A stretch of 64,000 bases of DNA from Murinocardiopsis flavida. GTDB lineage: Bacteria > Actinomycetota > Actinomycetes > Streptosporangiales > Streptosporangiaceae. Under the pieces are notes generated by a model. It was not told the origin of the DNA. It made no database searches and was given only the letters and a program-made list of their open reading frames with translations. The stretch is from NCBI RefSeq assembly GCF_003014485.1, contig NZ_PYGA01000007.1, positions 62,001-126,000 of the forward strand, written 5' to 3'. Within the stretch, counting starts at the first letter, position 1. Every line of letters starts with the position of its first letter. Position numbers and translations under genes: made by a program. Below, piece after piece: positions 51,040 through 59,146 of this stretch.

Positions 51040-51067
51040 CTGCAAGCGCTTGCAGAAGCGCTTGCAG
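51040..51067. promoter_or_regulatory. Twin LacI-type operators
   Basis: CTGCAAGCGCTTGCAG (51040-51055) is a perfect palindrome. A second AAGCGCTT core flanked by TGCAG and GCAGC follows at 51056-51063, 12 bases apart centre to centre. LacI/PurR-type repressors bind such CG-centred sites. They lie between the LacI gene and the ABC operon start. Confidence 0.85.
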
Positions 51068-51139
51068 CCATCCCCCCTGTTCGTAAGCCATGCAATCCGC
51101 GTTCCGGCACGCTCGGGCGCCGACCTTCCGGGGGTGGAC

Positions 51140-51961
51140 GTGACCCGCCGCGTCACAATGCGCGTACTGCTGCTCCCCGGGCTGGCCGTGCTGCTGTTCG
51201 CGTTCCTCTACCCGGTCGTGGTCACGCTCGCGGCGCCGCCCGACGGGGACCCGGCGACCGTCGCACGCGAGACCGGGGCCCTGCTCAGCGACCCCCACCT
51301 GCTGCCGGTCATCGCCAGGAGCATCCGCGTGGCGGTCCTGACCACGCTGATCTGCCTGCTCCTCGGCTTCCCCACCGCCTACCTCATCTCCAGGGCGCCC
51401 GCCCGATGGGCCGGCAAGCTGCTGGCGCTGGCGATCTTCCCGCTGATGCTCAACACCGTCGTGCGCACCTACGGCTGGATCGTCGTCCTCGGCGGCAACG
51501 GCGTGGTCAGCACGGTGTCGCAGGCCCTCGGCCTCGGCAAGGTCCAGCTGCTCTACACCGAGACCGCGATCGTGCTCGGCCTGGTGCAGCTGTTCCTGCC
51601 GCTGATGATCCTGTCCAGCTACTCCAGCCTGTCGCAGCAGGACCCCCGGCTGGAGGACGCGGCGCGCGGACTCGGCGCCGCACCCGGCCGGGTGTTCCGC
51701 CAGGTCGTCTTCCCGCTCGCACTGCCGGGCGCGCTGGTGGGCTGCACCCTGGTGTTCGCCGGTGCGGTCACGGCGTTCACCACGCCGCAACTCCTCGGCG
51801 GCCCGCGCGAGCGCATCCTGTCCACCCTGCTCTACAGCAGGGTCAACGTGAGCCTCGACTGGCCCTCGGCCAGCGCCGTGGCCCTGGTCATGACGGTGCT
51901 GGTGCTCGCGGTAGCGGCGCTGTCGGGCCGGCTGAGCAAGCGGGGAAGCACCACCTCATGA
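51140..51961 (+). CDS. ABC transporter permease, PotB-like
   Basis: A 273-aa permease with six helices (LLPGLAVLLFAFLYPVVVTL, VAVLTTLICLLLGFPTAYLIS, LLALAIFPLMLNTVVRTYGWIV and others) and the EAA loop LEDAARGLGAAPGRVFRQVVFPLALPG. The group is the spermidine/putrescine and iron-type permeases. A GTG at 51140 is preferred because GGGGGTGG is upstream; the ATG at 51158 has no site. It ends with ATGA coupled to the second permease. Confidence 0.88.
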   Translation: MTRRVTMRVLLLPGLAVLLFAFLYPVVVTLAAPPDGDPATVARETGALLSDPHLLPVIARSIRVAVLTTLICLLLGFPTAYLISRAPARWAGKLLALAIFPLMLNTVVRTYGWIVVLGGNGVVSTVSQALGLGKVQLLYTETAIVLGLVQLFLPLMILSSYSSLSQQDPRLEDAARGLGAAPGRVFRQVVFPLALPGALVGCTLVFAGAVTAFTTPQLLGGPRERILSTLLYSRVNVSLDWPSASAVALVMTVLVLAVAALSGRLSKRGSTTS

Positions 51962-52746
51962 TCCTGAAACGTCCGCTGCTGTCGCTGCTGTGCGCGATCG
52001 CGTTCGTCATCATGCTCGGCCCCGTGGTGATCCTGCTGGGGGTGGCATTCACCGCGGGCAGCACGCTGACCTTCCCGCCCGAAGGGCTGTCCCTGCGGTG
52101 GTTCGCCGCCGCGGCGGCGTACCGGCCCTTCACCGACGCCCTGGTCACCAGCCTCGTCATCGGCGCGGTCGCCACCCTCGCCGCGCTGGCGCTCGGCGTG
52201 CCCGCCACGCTGGCACTGCAACGGGGATCCGTTCCGGGGCGCGCCCTGGTCGAGAACCTGTTCATGACCCCGATCATCGTTCCGGAACTCGTCCTCGGGC
52301 TGGCGCTGTTCCAGCAGCTCATGGTGGGTCTGCACATCACGGCGCTGGGTACGCTGATCATCGGCCACACCGTCCTGCTGCTGCCCTACACGGTCCGGGT
52401 CGTCGGCGCGTCGCTGGCGCTCGCCGATCCGAAGCTGGAGGAGGCCGCCCGCGGCCTGGGCGCCGGTCCGGTCCGCACCTTCTTCACGGTCACACTGCCC
52501 GTCATGCGTCCCGGGATCGTCTCGGCCACGATCCTGGCGTTCATCACCTCGCTCAACAACGTCCCGCTGTCACTGCTGCTGACCGGCCCCGGCGTGGCGA
52601 CACTGCCGGTCGAGATGCTCAACTACGTGCAGTCCTCATTCGACCCGGTGGTCGCCGCCGTCAGCGTCGTGCTGCTCGCCCTCAGCGTGGGCGTCGCCCT
52701 GCTCACCGAGCGCCTCGTCGGATTCAACAAGGTCTTCGGCCGTTAG
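51958..52746 (+). CDS. ABC transporter permease, PotC-like
   Basis: A 262-aa permease with six helices and EAA loop LEEAARGLGAGPVRTFFTVTLPVMRPG. It pairs with the upstream PotB-like permease to form the membrane channel. The ATG overlaps the previous stop. The ATPase gene follows after 27 bases with an AAGGAGG site. Confidence 0.93.
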   Translation: MILKRPLLSLLCAIAFVIMLGPVVILLGVAFTAGSTLTFPPEGLSLRWFAAAAAYRPFTDALVTSLVIGAVATLAALALGVPATLALQRGSVPGRALVENLFMTPIIVPELVLGLALFQQLMVGLHITALGTLIIGHTVLLLPYTVRVVGASLALADPKLEEAARGLGAGPVRTFFTVTLPVMRPGIVSATILAFITSLNNVPLSLLLTGPGVATLPVEMLNYVQSSFDPVVAAVSVVLLALSVGVALLTERLVGFNKVFGR

Positions 52747-52773
52747 CGGCCGGGTTCAAGGAGGCACCGAGAT

Positions 52774-53790
52774 ATGACACCTGTAGTCCGGCTCGACGGC
52801 GTGGGGCGGCGCTTCGGCGGCGCGAAGAACGGTGTCGCCGCGGTCGACGGCCTCGACCTGAGCGTCGAGCGCGGCAGCTTCACGACGCTCCTCGGCCCGA
52901 GCGGGTGCGGCAAGACGACGACCCTGCGCATGATCGCCGGATTCATCCGGCCGACGTCAGGGCGCATCCTGCTGGAGGGCGCGGACGCCACGGCGACGCC
53001 GCCCGAGCGCCGCAACATCGGCATGGTGTTCCAGTCCTACGCCCTGTTCCCGCACATGTCGCTCACCGACAACGTCGCCTTCGGGCTGCGCGCCCGCAGG
53101 CTCGGCGCCGCCGAGGTGCAACGGCGCGCGGGCGAGGCGCTGGAGCTGGTGGGGCTGTCCCACGCCGCCGGGCGCAAACCCGGCGAGCTGTCGGGCGGCC
53201 AGCAGCAGCGTGTCGCGCTGGCGCGCGCCGTCGCCATCGAACCGTCGGTGCTGCTGCTGGACGAGCCGCTGTCCAACCTCGACGCCCGGCTGCGCGTGCA
53301 GATGCGCCAGGAGCTCCTCCGGGTGCAGCGCGAAACCGGGGTGACCGCCGTCCTGGTCACCCACGACCAGGACGAGGCGCTCCAGTTGTCCGACACCATG
53401 GTGATCCTCAACGAGGGGCGGCTGGAGCAGGAGGGCGATCCGCGCGAGGTGTTCCCCGCCCCGGCCAACCGCTTCGTCGCCGAGTTCCTCGGCTACGAGA
53501 ACTTCCTCGACGTCCCCGGCACCGGCCCGGTGACGATCCGGCCCGAGCACGTCGTGCTGTCCCCGGCGGGGGACGCCGCGGGCGGGCCCGACGGGGCCGA
53601 ACTCGCCGGGACGGTCACGGACGTCACCTACCAGGGCAGCCACTGCCTGGTCGGCGCGGCCGTCGGTGCCGACCGCGTGACCTCCGTGCACCCCGGGGAC
53701 GACTTCCGGCCGGGCGACGCCGTGCGGGTCGTGCTGCCCCGGCACCGCCTGGTGGTGCTGGCGGAGACCGCCCCGGCGGGTGCGCGGTGA
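52774..53790 (+). CDS. ABC transporter ATP-binding protein, PotA-like
   Basis: A 338-aa ATPase. Walker A GPSGCGKTT (42-50), Q-loop VFQSYALFPHMS, signature LSGGQQQRVALARA, Walker B LLLDEPLSNLDA and H-loop VTHDQDEA are complete. The C-terminal 90 residues form a TOBE regulatory domain (GPVTIRPEHVVLSPAG, TYQGSHCLVGA). It belongs to the polyamine/thiamine/iron ATPase class. Its TGA is overlapped by the GTG of the binding protein. Confidence 0.95.
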   Translation: MTPVVRLDGVGRRFGGAKNGVAAVDGLDLSVERGSFTTLLGPSGCGKTTTLRMIAGFIRPTSGRILLEGADATATPPERRNIGMVFQSYALFPHMSLTDNVAFGLRARRLGAAEVQRRAGEALELVGLSHAAGRKPGELSGGQQQRVALARAVAIEPSVLLLDEPLSNLDARLRVQMRQELLRVQRETGVTAVLVTHDQDEALQLSDTMVILNEGRLEQEGDPREVFPAPANRFVAEFLGYENFLDVPGTGPVTIRPEHVVLSPAGDAAGGPDGAELAGTVTDVTYQGSHCLVGAAVGADRVTSVHPGDDFRPGDAVRVVLPRHRLVVLAETAPAGAR

Positions 53791-54833
53791 GGCGGGCCGC
53801 CGCCGCGGCGGCCGGGGCCCTCGCCGTCACCATGGCGCTGACCTCGTGCGCCGCTACCCGCGAGAACGACACCGACACCCTGGTGGTGAGCACCTTCGCC
53901 TTCGCGACCGAGGACTTCATGCGGGTCATCGGGGAACCGTTCGAGGAGGCCACCGGGATCAAGGTGGTGCTGGACACCGGCACCAACGCCACCCGGCTGA
54001 CCAAGCTCCGGATCAACAAGGACCGGCCGGACACCGACCTGGTGCTCATCTCCGACTTCTACGCCCAGATCGGCAAGGACATGGGCCTGTTCGAGAAGGT
54101 GGGCCCGGCCGAGGTCCCCGCTGTCGAAGACATCGCCCCGTGGGCGGTCGACCCCGACGGCTACGGCCCCGCCTACACCTTCCAGCTCCTCGGGCTGATG
54201 TACCGCACCGACATGGTCGAGCGGCCGCCCGAGTCGTGGGACGCCCTGTACGGGTCGGCGGTCCCCGGCGGGTACGCGCTGCCCGACATCGCGGTCTCGG
54301 CCGGGCCCATGCTGGTCGAGGCGACCGCCGAGACCTACGGTTCGGGCCCCGCCGACACCGACGCCGGGTTCGAGCGGCTCGCTGCGGCCGGTCCCGGCGC
54401 GATGCAGTTCTACACCCAGACCACCGAGCTCACCAGCCTGCTGGAGCGGGGCGAGGTCGCGATGGCGCCCGGCCTGGACAACTTCGCGATGGACGCCGTG
54501 GAGTCCGGCCGGCCCATCGGCTTCGCTGTGCCCGACGAGGGGCGGGTGATGACCGCCAACACCGCCCAGATCGTGTCCGGCGCGCCGAACCGGGCCGGTG
54601 CCGCGAAGTTCATCGACTTCATGCTCGACCCGCAGGTCCAGTCCGAGGTGGCCGAGGTCATCTACGACAAGCCGGTCCACCCCGACGCCGAGGTCACCGA
54701 GCTGATGACCGAGGTCGCCGGGGACTCGGCCGTCGACCCGACCGGGAACGGCTACCACCAAGGCGACCTGGAGCGCCTCGCCGACGAGCGCACGGCCTGG
54801 CTCGACCGCTTCGTGGAGGAGGTCGCCTCGTGA
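53787..54833 (+). CDS. ABC transporter substrate-binding lipoprotein, PotD-like
   Basis: A 348-aa lipoprotein with an Arg/Ala-rich signal and lipobox LTSC (Cys21). TLVVSTFAFATEDFMRVIGEPFEEATGIKVVLDTGTNATRLTKL is the start of the PotD-type binding fold; YGPAYTFQLLGLMYRTDMVERPPESWDALYG and MAPGLDNFAMDAVESGRPIGFAVPDEG line the ligand cleft. Located in an operon with nucleoside hydrolase and adenine deaminase, it probably binds a purine or nucleoside rather than a polyamine. GTG start, GTGA overlap. Confidence 0.9.
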   Translation: MRRAAAAAAGALAVTMALTSCAATRENDTDTLVVSTFAFATEDFMRVIGEPFEEATGIKVVLDTGTNATRLTKLRINKDRPDTDLVLISDFYAQIGKDMGLFEKVGPAEVPAVEDIAPWAVDPDGYGPAYTFQLLGLMYRTDMVERPPESWDALYGSAVPGGYALPDIAVSAGPMLVEATAETYGSGPADTDAGFERLAAAGPGAMQFYTQTTELTSLLERGEVAMAPGLDNFAMDAVESGRPIGFAVPDEGRVMTANTAQIVSGAPNRAGAAKFIDFMLDPQVQSEVAEVIYDKPVHPDAEVTELMTEVAGDSAVDPTGNGYHQGDLERLADERTAWLDRFVEEVAS

Positions 54834-55792
54834 GCACGCCGGTCCTCATCGACTGCGACCCCGGCGTCGACGACGCCATCGCGCTGCTGTACGCACTGGC
54901 GTCCCCGGAACTGGACGTCCGCGGCGTGACGACGGTCGCGGGCAACACCTCCCTCACCCACGCCACCCGCAACGCCGCCCGGGTGCTCGACCTCGCCGCC
55001 GCCCGCGCCGACCTGCCCTTCGTCGCGGGGCTGGCCGGCCCTGTCGCGCGGCCCGAGCGCATCCCCGACGAGCCGATCCACGGCGCGGGCGGCCTCGGCG
55101 GGCTCGACCTCCCCGACTCGGGCCGGGCCGCGGCCGAGGGCGCACCGGAATGGCTCGCCGCGCAGGCGCTCGCCGCGCCCGGCGCGCTGACCCTGGTCGC
55201 GCTGGGCCCGCTGTCGAACGTCGCGGCGATGCTCGCCCACCGCCCCGAGGCGGGGGCGGCGCTGCGCGAGATCGTGGTCATGGGCGGCGCCGCCCACTGC
55301 CAGGGCAACATCACGCCCGCCGCCGAGTTCAACTTCTTCGCCGACCCCGAGGCCGCCCGCACCGTCCTGGAATCGGGGCTGCCGGTGCGGATCGTCGGGC
55401 TCGACGTCACGCGCGCCGCCCTGGTCCCGCTGGAGGAGGCCGACCGGCTCGCCGCGCTGCCGGGCGCCGCTGCCGCCGCCGCGGGGACGCTGCTGCGCGG
55501 GTTCGCCTTGCGCTACGGCGAACGCTTCGGCGTCGCCGCGGCGCCGGTGCACGACGCGCTCGCCGTCACCGCGGTCGCCGACCCGGGGCTGCTCGACTAC
55601 GAGAGCGGGTCCGCGACGGTCGAGTGCGACGGCGCGGTCACCCGCGGCGCCCTGGTGGCCGACCTGCGCCGGCCGGAGCGCACGCGCGCGGTGCGCGTCG
55701 CCCTCGGGGTCGACGCCGCCCGCTTCACCCGCCTGCTCGCCGACCGCCTCGCCGGGTACGGCGCCGCCCCGCGGCCGCCGGCCGGCACATGA
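54830..55792 (+). CDS. Nucleoside hydrolase
   Basis: A 320-aa enzyme of the inosine-uridine-preferring nucleoside hydrolase family. The calcium-binding DCDPGVDDA (Asp8, Asp10, Asp14, Asp15) is intact; MGGAA and AEFNFFADPEAA form the ribose-binding region, and VHDALAV near residue 245 provides the last Asp and a His. It cleaves nucleosides to base and ribose. GTG start with GGAGGAGG upstream; the stop is coupled (ATGA) to the adenine deaminase, so free adenine can be processed directly. Confidence 0.95.
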   Translation: MSTPVLIDCDPGVDDAIALLYALASPELDVRGVTTVAGNTSLTHATRNAARVLDLAAARADLPFVAGLAGPVARPERIPDEPIHGAGGLGGLDLPDSGRAAAEGAPEWLAAQALAAPGALTLVALGPLSNVAAMLAHRPEAGAALREIVVMGGAAHCQGNITPAAEFNFFADPEAARTVLESGLPVRIVGLDVTRAALVPLEEADRLAALPGAAAAAAGTLLRGFALRYGERFGVAAAPVHDALAVTAVADPGLLDYESGSATVECDGAVTRGALVADLRRPERTRAVRVALGVDAARFTRLLADRLAGYGAAPRPPAGT

Positions 55793-57516
55793 CGACCGAG
55801 GAACCCGACGTGCCCTTCTCCGACCCCGTCGACCTGCTCATCCGCAACGGCAGTGTGCTGTCGGTGCAGACCGGGGAGGTCTGGGCCGCCGACGTCGCCG
55901 TCGCCGCCGACACCATCCGGGCCGTGCTGCCCCCCGGCACACCGGTCGAGGCCGCCGAGGTGCTCGACGCGACCGGGCTCATCGTCGCGCCCGGGTACAT
56001 CGACGCGCACATGCACATCGAGAGCTCGCTGCTCGCGCCGCGCGAGTTCGCGCGCATCACCCTGCCGCGGGGCACCACCACCGTGCTGGCCGACGCCCAC
56101 GAGATCGTCAACGTCGCCGGGCGCGCCGCCCAGGCGTGGATGATCGAGCAGGGGCGCGGCACGGCGCAGACGATGCGCTGGGCCGTCCCCTCGTGCGTCC
56201 CCGCGCTCGCCGGGTTCGAGACCGCCGGTGCGGAACTGAGCGCCGAGGACATCGACGCGATGCTCGGCTGGGACGGCGTGACCACGCTCGGCGAGGTCAT
56301 GGACTACCGAGCGGTCGTCTCCGGCGACCCGCGGATGCGCGGCATCGTCGCGGCCGCCCGCGCCCGCGGTGTCCGCCTCGACGGCCACTGCCCCAACCTC
56401 TCCGGCCGCGACCTGAACGAGTACCTGTGGGCGGGGATCGACTCCGACCACTGCAAGAACACCGCCGAGGTCGCCGTGGAGAAGGCGCGGCTGGGCATGC
56501 TGCTGATGCTCCAGGAGAAGTGCCTGACCCCCGAGGTCGTCGACGCGCTGCTCGCCCTGCCGCACCTGCCGGACCTGTGTCTGGTCACCGACGACGTCGC
56601 CGCCGACGCCATCCTCGAATCCGGGCACCTCGACCGCGTCGGCCATGTCGCCCTCGACCGCGGGATGGCGCCGATCGACGTGCTGCGGGCGCTGACGGTG
56701 CACCCCGCGCACCGGCTCGGCCTGCACGACCGCGGGGTGGTGAGCCCTGGTAAGCGCGCCGACCTGGTACTGCTGCGCTCCCTCACGGACCTCACCCCCG
56801 CTGCGGTGATCGCCGGGGGCGCTGTGCACGGCCGCGGCGGGCGGCCCGTGGACGCGGCGCCGGCCGCGCCCACCGGAAACCCCTTCGCGGACACCGTGCA
56901 CCTGGGGCCGCGCGGGGCGGACGACCTGCTGTGGCGGGTGGACCTGCCCGACGGCGAGCACGTCTTCCGCGCACTGCGCGTCAACGAGGTCGACACCTAC
57001 ACCGAACCGGCCGAGGTCGTGCTGCCGGTCCGCGATGGCGTCGTCGATTGGGAGGGGCGCACCGCCGTCGTCGCCGTGCTGGAGCGCCACACCGGCCGCG
57101 CCACGATGTCGGCGGCGCCGGTGGTCGGCCACGACCTGGGCGCGGGGGCCTACGCCGGGACCTACGCCCACGACAGCCACAACCTCACCGCCATCGCGAC
57201 CGACGGCGCGGCGCTGCTGACGGCCGTGAACGCGGTCATCGGGGCCGGCGGCGGCATGTGCGCAGCGATCGGCGGCGCCGACCCCGTCCTGCTGCCGCTG
57301 CCGATCGGCGGCGTGATGTCGGAGCGGTCCGCCGACGAGGTCGCCCGGGACGGCGCGGCGCTCCGCGCGGCGCTGCGCGCCTGGGGATGGCGCAACCGCA
57401 ACGTGTTCATGAGCGTGTCGACGCTCACGCTCGCGGTGTCGCCCCAGGTCAAGATCACCGATCGGGGCCTGGTCCGGGTCGTCGAGCGTGCGTGGGAGCC
57501 GCCGACACTGGGCTGA
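55789..57516 (+). CDS. ade: Adenine deaminase
   Basis: A 575-aa amidohydrolase that converts adenine to hypoxanthine and ammonia. The metal site is APGYIDAHMHIESSLLAP, followed by LADAHEIVNVAG, DGHCPNLSGRDLNEYLWAGIDSDHC, LVTDDVAADAI and the C-terminal-domain YAHDSHNLTAIATDGA. These match bacterial Ade well. Where other members often have an IREGSA strand, this one reads LMLQEKC. As last gene after ABC importer and nucleoside hydrolase it completes adenosine salvage. Confidence 0.93.
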   Translation: MTTEEPDVPFSDPVDLLIRNGSVLSVQTGEVWAADVAVAADTIRAVLPPGTPVEAAEVLDATGLIVAPGYIDAHMHIESSLLAPREFARITLPRGTTTVLADAHEIVNVAGRAAQAWMIEQGRGTAQTMRWAVPSCVPALAGFETAGAELSAEDIDAMLGWDGVTTLGEVMDYRAVVSGDPRMRGIVAAARARGVRLDGHCPNLSGRDLNEYLWAGIDSDHCKNTAEVAVEKARLGMLLMLQEKCLTPEVVDALLALPHLPDLCLVTDDVAADAILESGHLDRVGHVALDRGMAPIDVLRALTVHPAHRLGLHDRGVVSPGKRADLVLLRSLTDLTPAAVIAGGAVHGRGGRPVDAAPAAPTGNPFADTVHLGPRGADDLLWRVDLPDGEHVFRALRVNEVDTYTEPAEVVLPVRDGVVDWEGRTAVVAVLERHTGRATMSAAPVVGHDLGAGAYAGTYAHDSHNLTAIATDGAALLTAVNAVIGAGGGMCAAIGGADPVLLPLPIGGVMSERSADEVARDGAALRAALRAWGWRNRNVFMSVSTLTLAVSPQVKITDRGLVRVVERAWEPPTLG

Positions 57517-57581
57517 GGGGCGGCGCAGGAATTCGCCGGAGCGCACTGTTCGCCGACTGGAAGCCGCCATAAGCTGGTCGA

Positions 57582-57923
57582 GTGACGGAACTCGGCGGCG
57601 CCGAACCGGCCCGCGGAAACCCCCAGCCCGTGGAACTCGACCTCGGCGACGGCCGCAGCATCTTCGTGGTCGCCCACACCGACCACGGATTGCGCGAGGT
57701 CGCCGCCACGCGGTTCTCGGCCGAGGACTTCGTCGCCTCCCTCGGCGAGTTCGCCCAGCTCGTGTCGGGTGCCGTCAAGGCCGCGTCGCCGGATCGCGTG
57801 AAACTGGAATTCGGCGCCCAGGTGAAGATCGCCGCCGGAAAGGCGACCGCCATGCTCGTCGACCTCGACGGCCGGTGCGATCTCAAGGTGACACTGGACT
57901 GGGGAGCGGCCGATGGCGGCTGA
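57582..57923 (+). CDS. Trypsin-co-occurring domain 1 (Trypco1) protein
   Basis: A 113-aa single-domain protein in the CU044_2847/Trypco1 family: VELDLGDGRSIFVVAHTD, a linker region, FVASLGEFAQLVSGAVKAASPDRVKLEFGAQVKIAAGKATAMLVDLDGRCDLKVTLDW. This small beta-rich domain accompanies trypsin-like peptidases and STAND-type proteins in bacterial conflict systems. GTG start. It overlaps the downstream protease by 11 bases, so both are made together. Its job may be to activate or tether the protease. Confidence 0.85.
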   Translation: MTELGGAEPARGNPQPVELDLGDGRSIFVVAHTDHGLREVAATRFSAEDFVASLGEFAQLVSGAVKAASPDRVKLEFGAQVKIAAGKATAMLVDLDGRCDLKVTLDWGAADGG

Positions 57924-59112
57924 CCCTCCCCCACCCGAATCGGCCTCCGTTGAGTTCCTCGTCCGGTCCGCCACAGTGCGGGTCGCCCCGCTCTTCGACA
58001 ACCCCGGGACGCGCTCCCCGCACGGGACCGCGTTCTTCGTCACCCGGAACCGGCTGTTCACCTGTTCCCACGTCCTGGCCGGAGCGTCGCGCGCCCGGCT
58101 CGCACTCGGCGACGGCAGCACGCTGACGGCCCGCGTCGAGTCGGTCTTCGCCAACGGCAGGGAGGTGTTCCCCGACCTGCCGACCCGGTTCCCCGACCTC
58201 GCGGTCCTCACCGTGGACGGCTACGAGCGCAGCACATGGGCGATGCTGTCCACGGGACCCGTCTCGCCCGAGAACGCCCTGCACACCACGGGGTTCCCTA
58301 CCGTTGGCGGATCGTCCCGGAACCCCATCCCGACGGCGTTCAAGGCCGCCGGCCGCGCCGGCCCGGACGACGCCTCCTACCTCAAGGGCCAGGGGGGCGG
58401 CATCGGTCCGGGCAACAGCGGCGGCCCCGTCTACGGCGCCTCACAGCAGAATCCGATGCCGGTGGTCGGGTGGATGGTCGCGACGAACGGGACCGACCAC
58501 TACCTCGTGCCATGGGCTTCGCTCGACGCCGCGACACGCGCACACCCCGTCCTGAAGGCCGTGGCCGCGGAGAACCCGCCCAGCGGCGACGAGCACCGGC
58601 TGTGGACGACCGCCCTGTTCCCATCACCCCTGCCCGACCGGCTGCGCAGCCACGAACGGCTGATCGACCGGCTTGCGCGCAGGTTCGGCGAGATGTCCGC
58701 AAGCGACAGCGACCTCCACGCGGCACCGGACATCCCCGCACGGCTGCTCACACGGGCCCGGAAGACGCTGACCGGCAGCAGCGAATCCGTGCTCGCGGTC
58801 AACGACTTCTCCGGGTTCTGGCCGTCGTACGCGTTCATCGCGTTCACCACCAAGGGGATGCGCTACCACACGCGCTCCCTGGCGATGGAGGAATCCGTGT
58901 TCGTCCCCTACGCGTCGATGCGGACGAACCTGCTCGACGTGTCACACGAGACCCGGTTCGTCGCCCAAGGCCAGGCGAGCTACACCGAGGACCGCGTCCA
59001 CCTTTCGGGGCGCGGTCCCGCCAAGGGCCTGATGACCGGCCGCAGCAGTGGGTGGGCCGTCACCTCCCTCATCAAGAGGGTCCAGGGCGAGGTCGACGAG
59101 GTCCTCGGGTAG
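57913..59112 (+). CDS. Trypsin-like serine protease paired with Trypco1
   Basis: A 399-aa cytoplasmic protease with no signal peptide. The trypsin-2-like domain covers residues 15-215 with His53 in TCSHVLAG, Asp95 in FPDLAVL and Ser169 in GIGPGNSGGP. A middle linker of about 50 residues follows, then a C-terminal beta-rich domain (SESVLAVNDFSGFWPSYAFI...GMRYHTRSLAMEESVFVPYASM) that resembles a bacterial PH-like fold. It is coupled to the Trypco1 gene. Substrate unknown; an intracellular effector protease that responds to a signal seen by Trypco1 or the C-domain is plausible. Confidence 0.88.
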   Translation: MAADPPPPESASVEFLVRSATVRVAPLFDNPGTRSPHGTAFFVTRNRLFTCSHVLAGASRARLALGDGSTLTARVESVFANGREVFPDLPTRFPDLAVLTVDGYERSTWAMLSTGPVSPENALHTTGFPTVGGSSRNPIPTAFKAAGRAGPDDASYLKGQGGGIGPGNSGGPVYGASQQNPMPVVGWMVATNGTDHYLVPWASLDAATRAHPVLKAVAAENPPSGDEHRLWTTALFPSPLPDRLRSHERLIDRLARRFGEMSASDSDLHAAPDIPARLLTRARKTLTGSSESVLAVNDFSGFWPSYAFIAFTTKGMRYHTRSLAMEESVFVPYASMRTNLLDVSHETRFVAQGQASYTEDRVHLSGRGPAKGLMTGRSSGWAVTSLIKRVQGEVDEVLG

Positions 59113-59113
59113 T

Positions 59114-59139
59114 CCCGCGCCGCCGTGCGGCGGCGCGGG
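59114..59139. terminator. Bidirectional hairpin, protease / NlpC gene
   Basis: CCCGCGCCGCC-GTGC-GGCGGCGCGGG is a perfect 11-bp stem with a 4-base loop, immediately after the protease stop and before the end of the convergent NlpC/P60 gene. No T-tract. Confidence 0.6.
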
Positions 59140-59146
59140 GCGGGGG

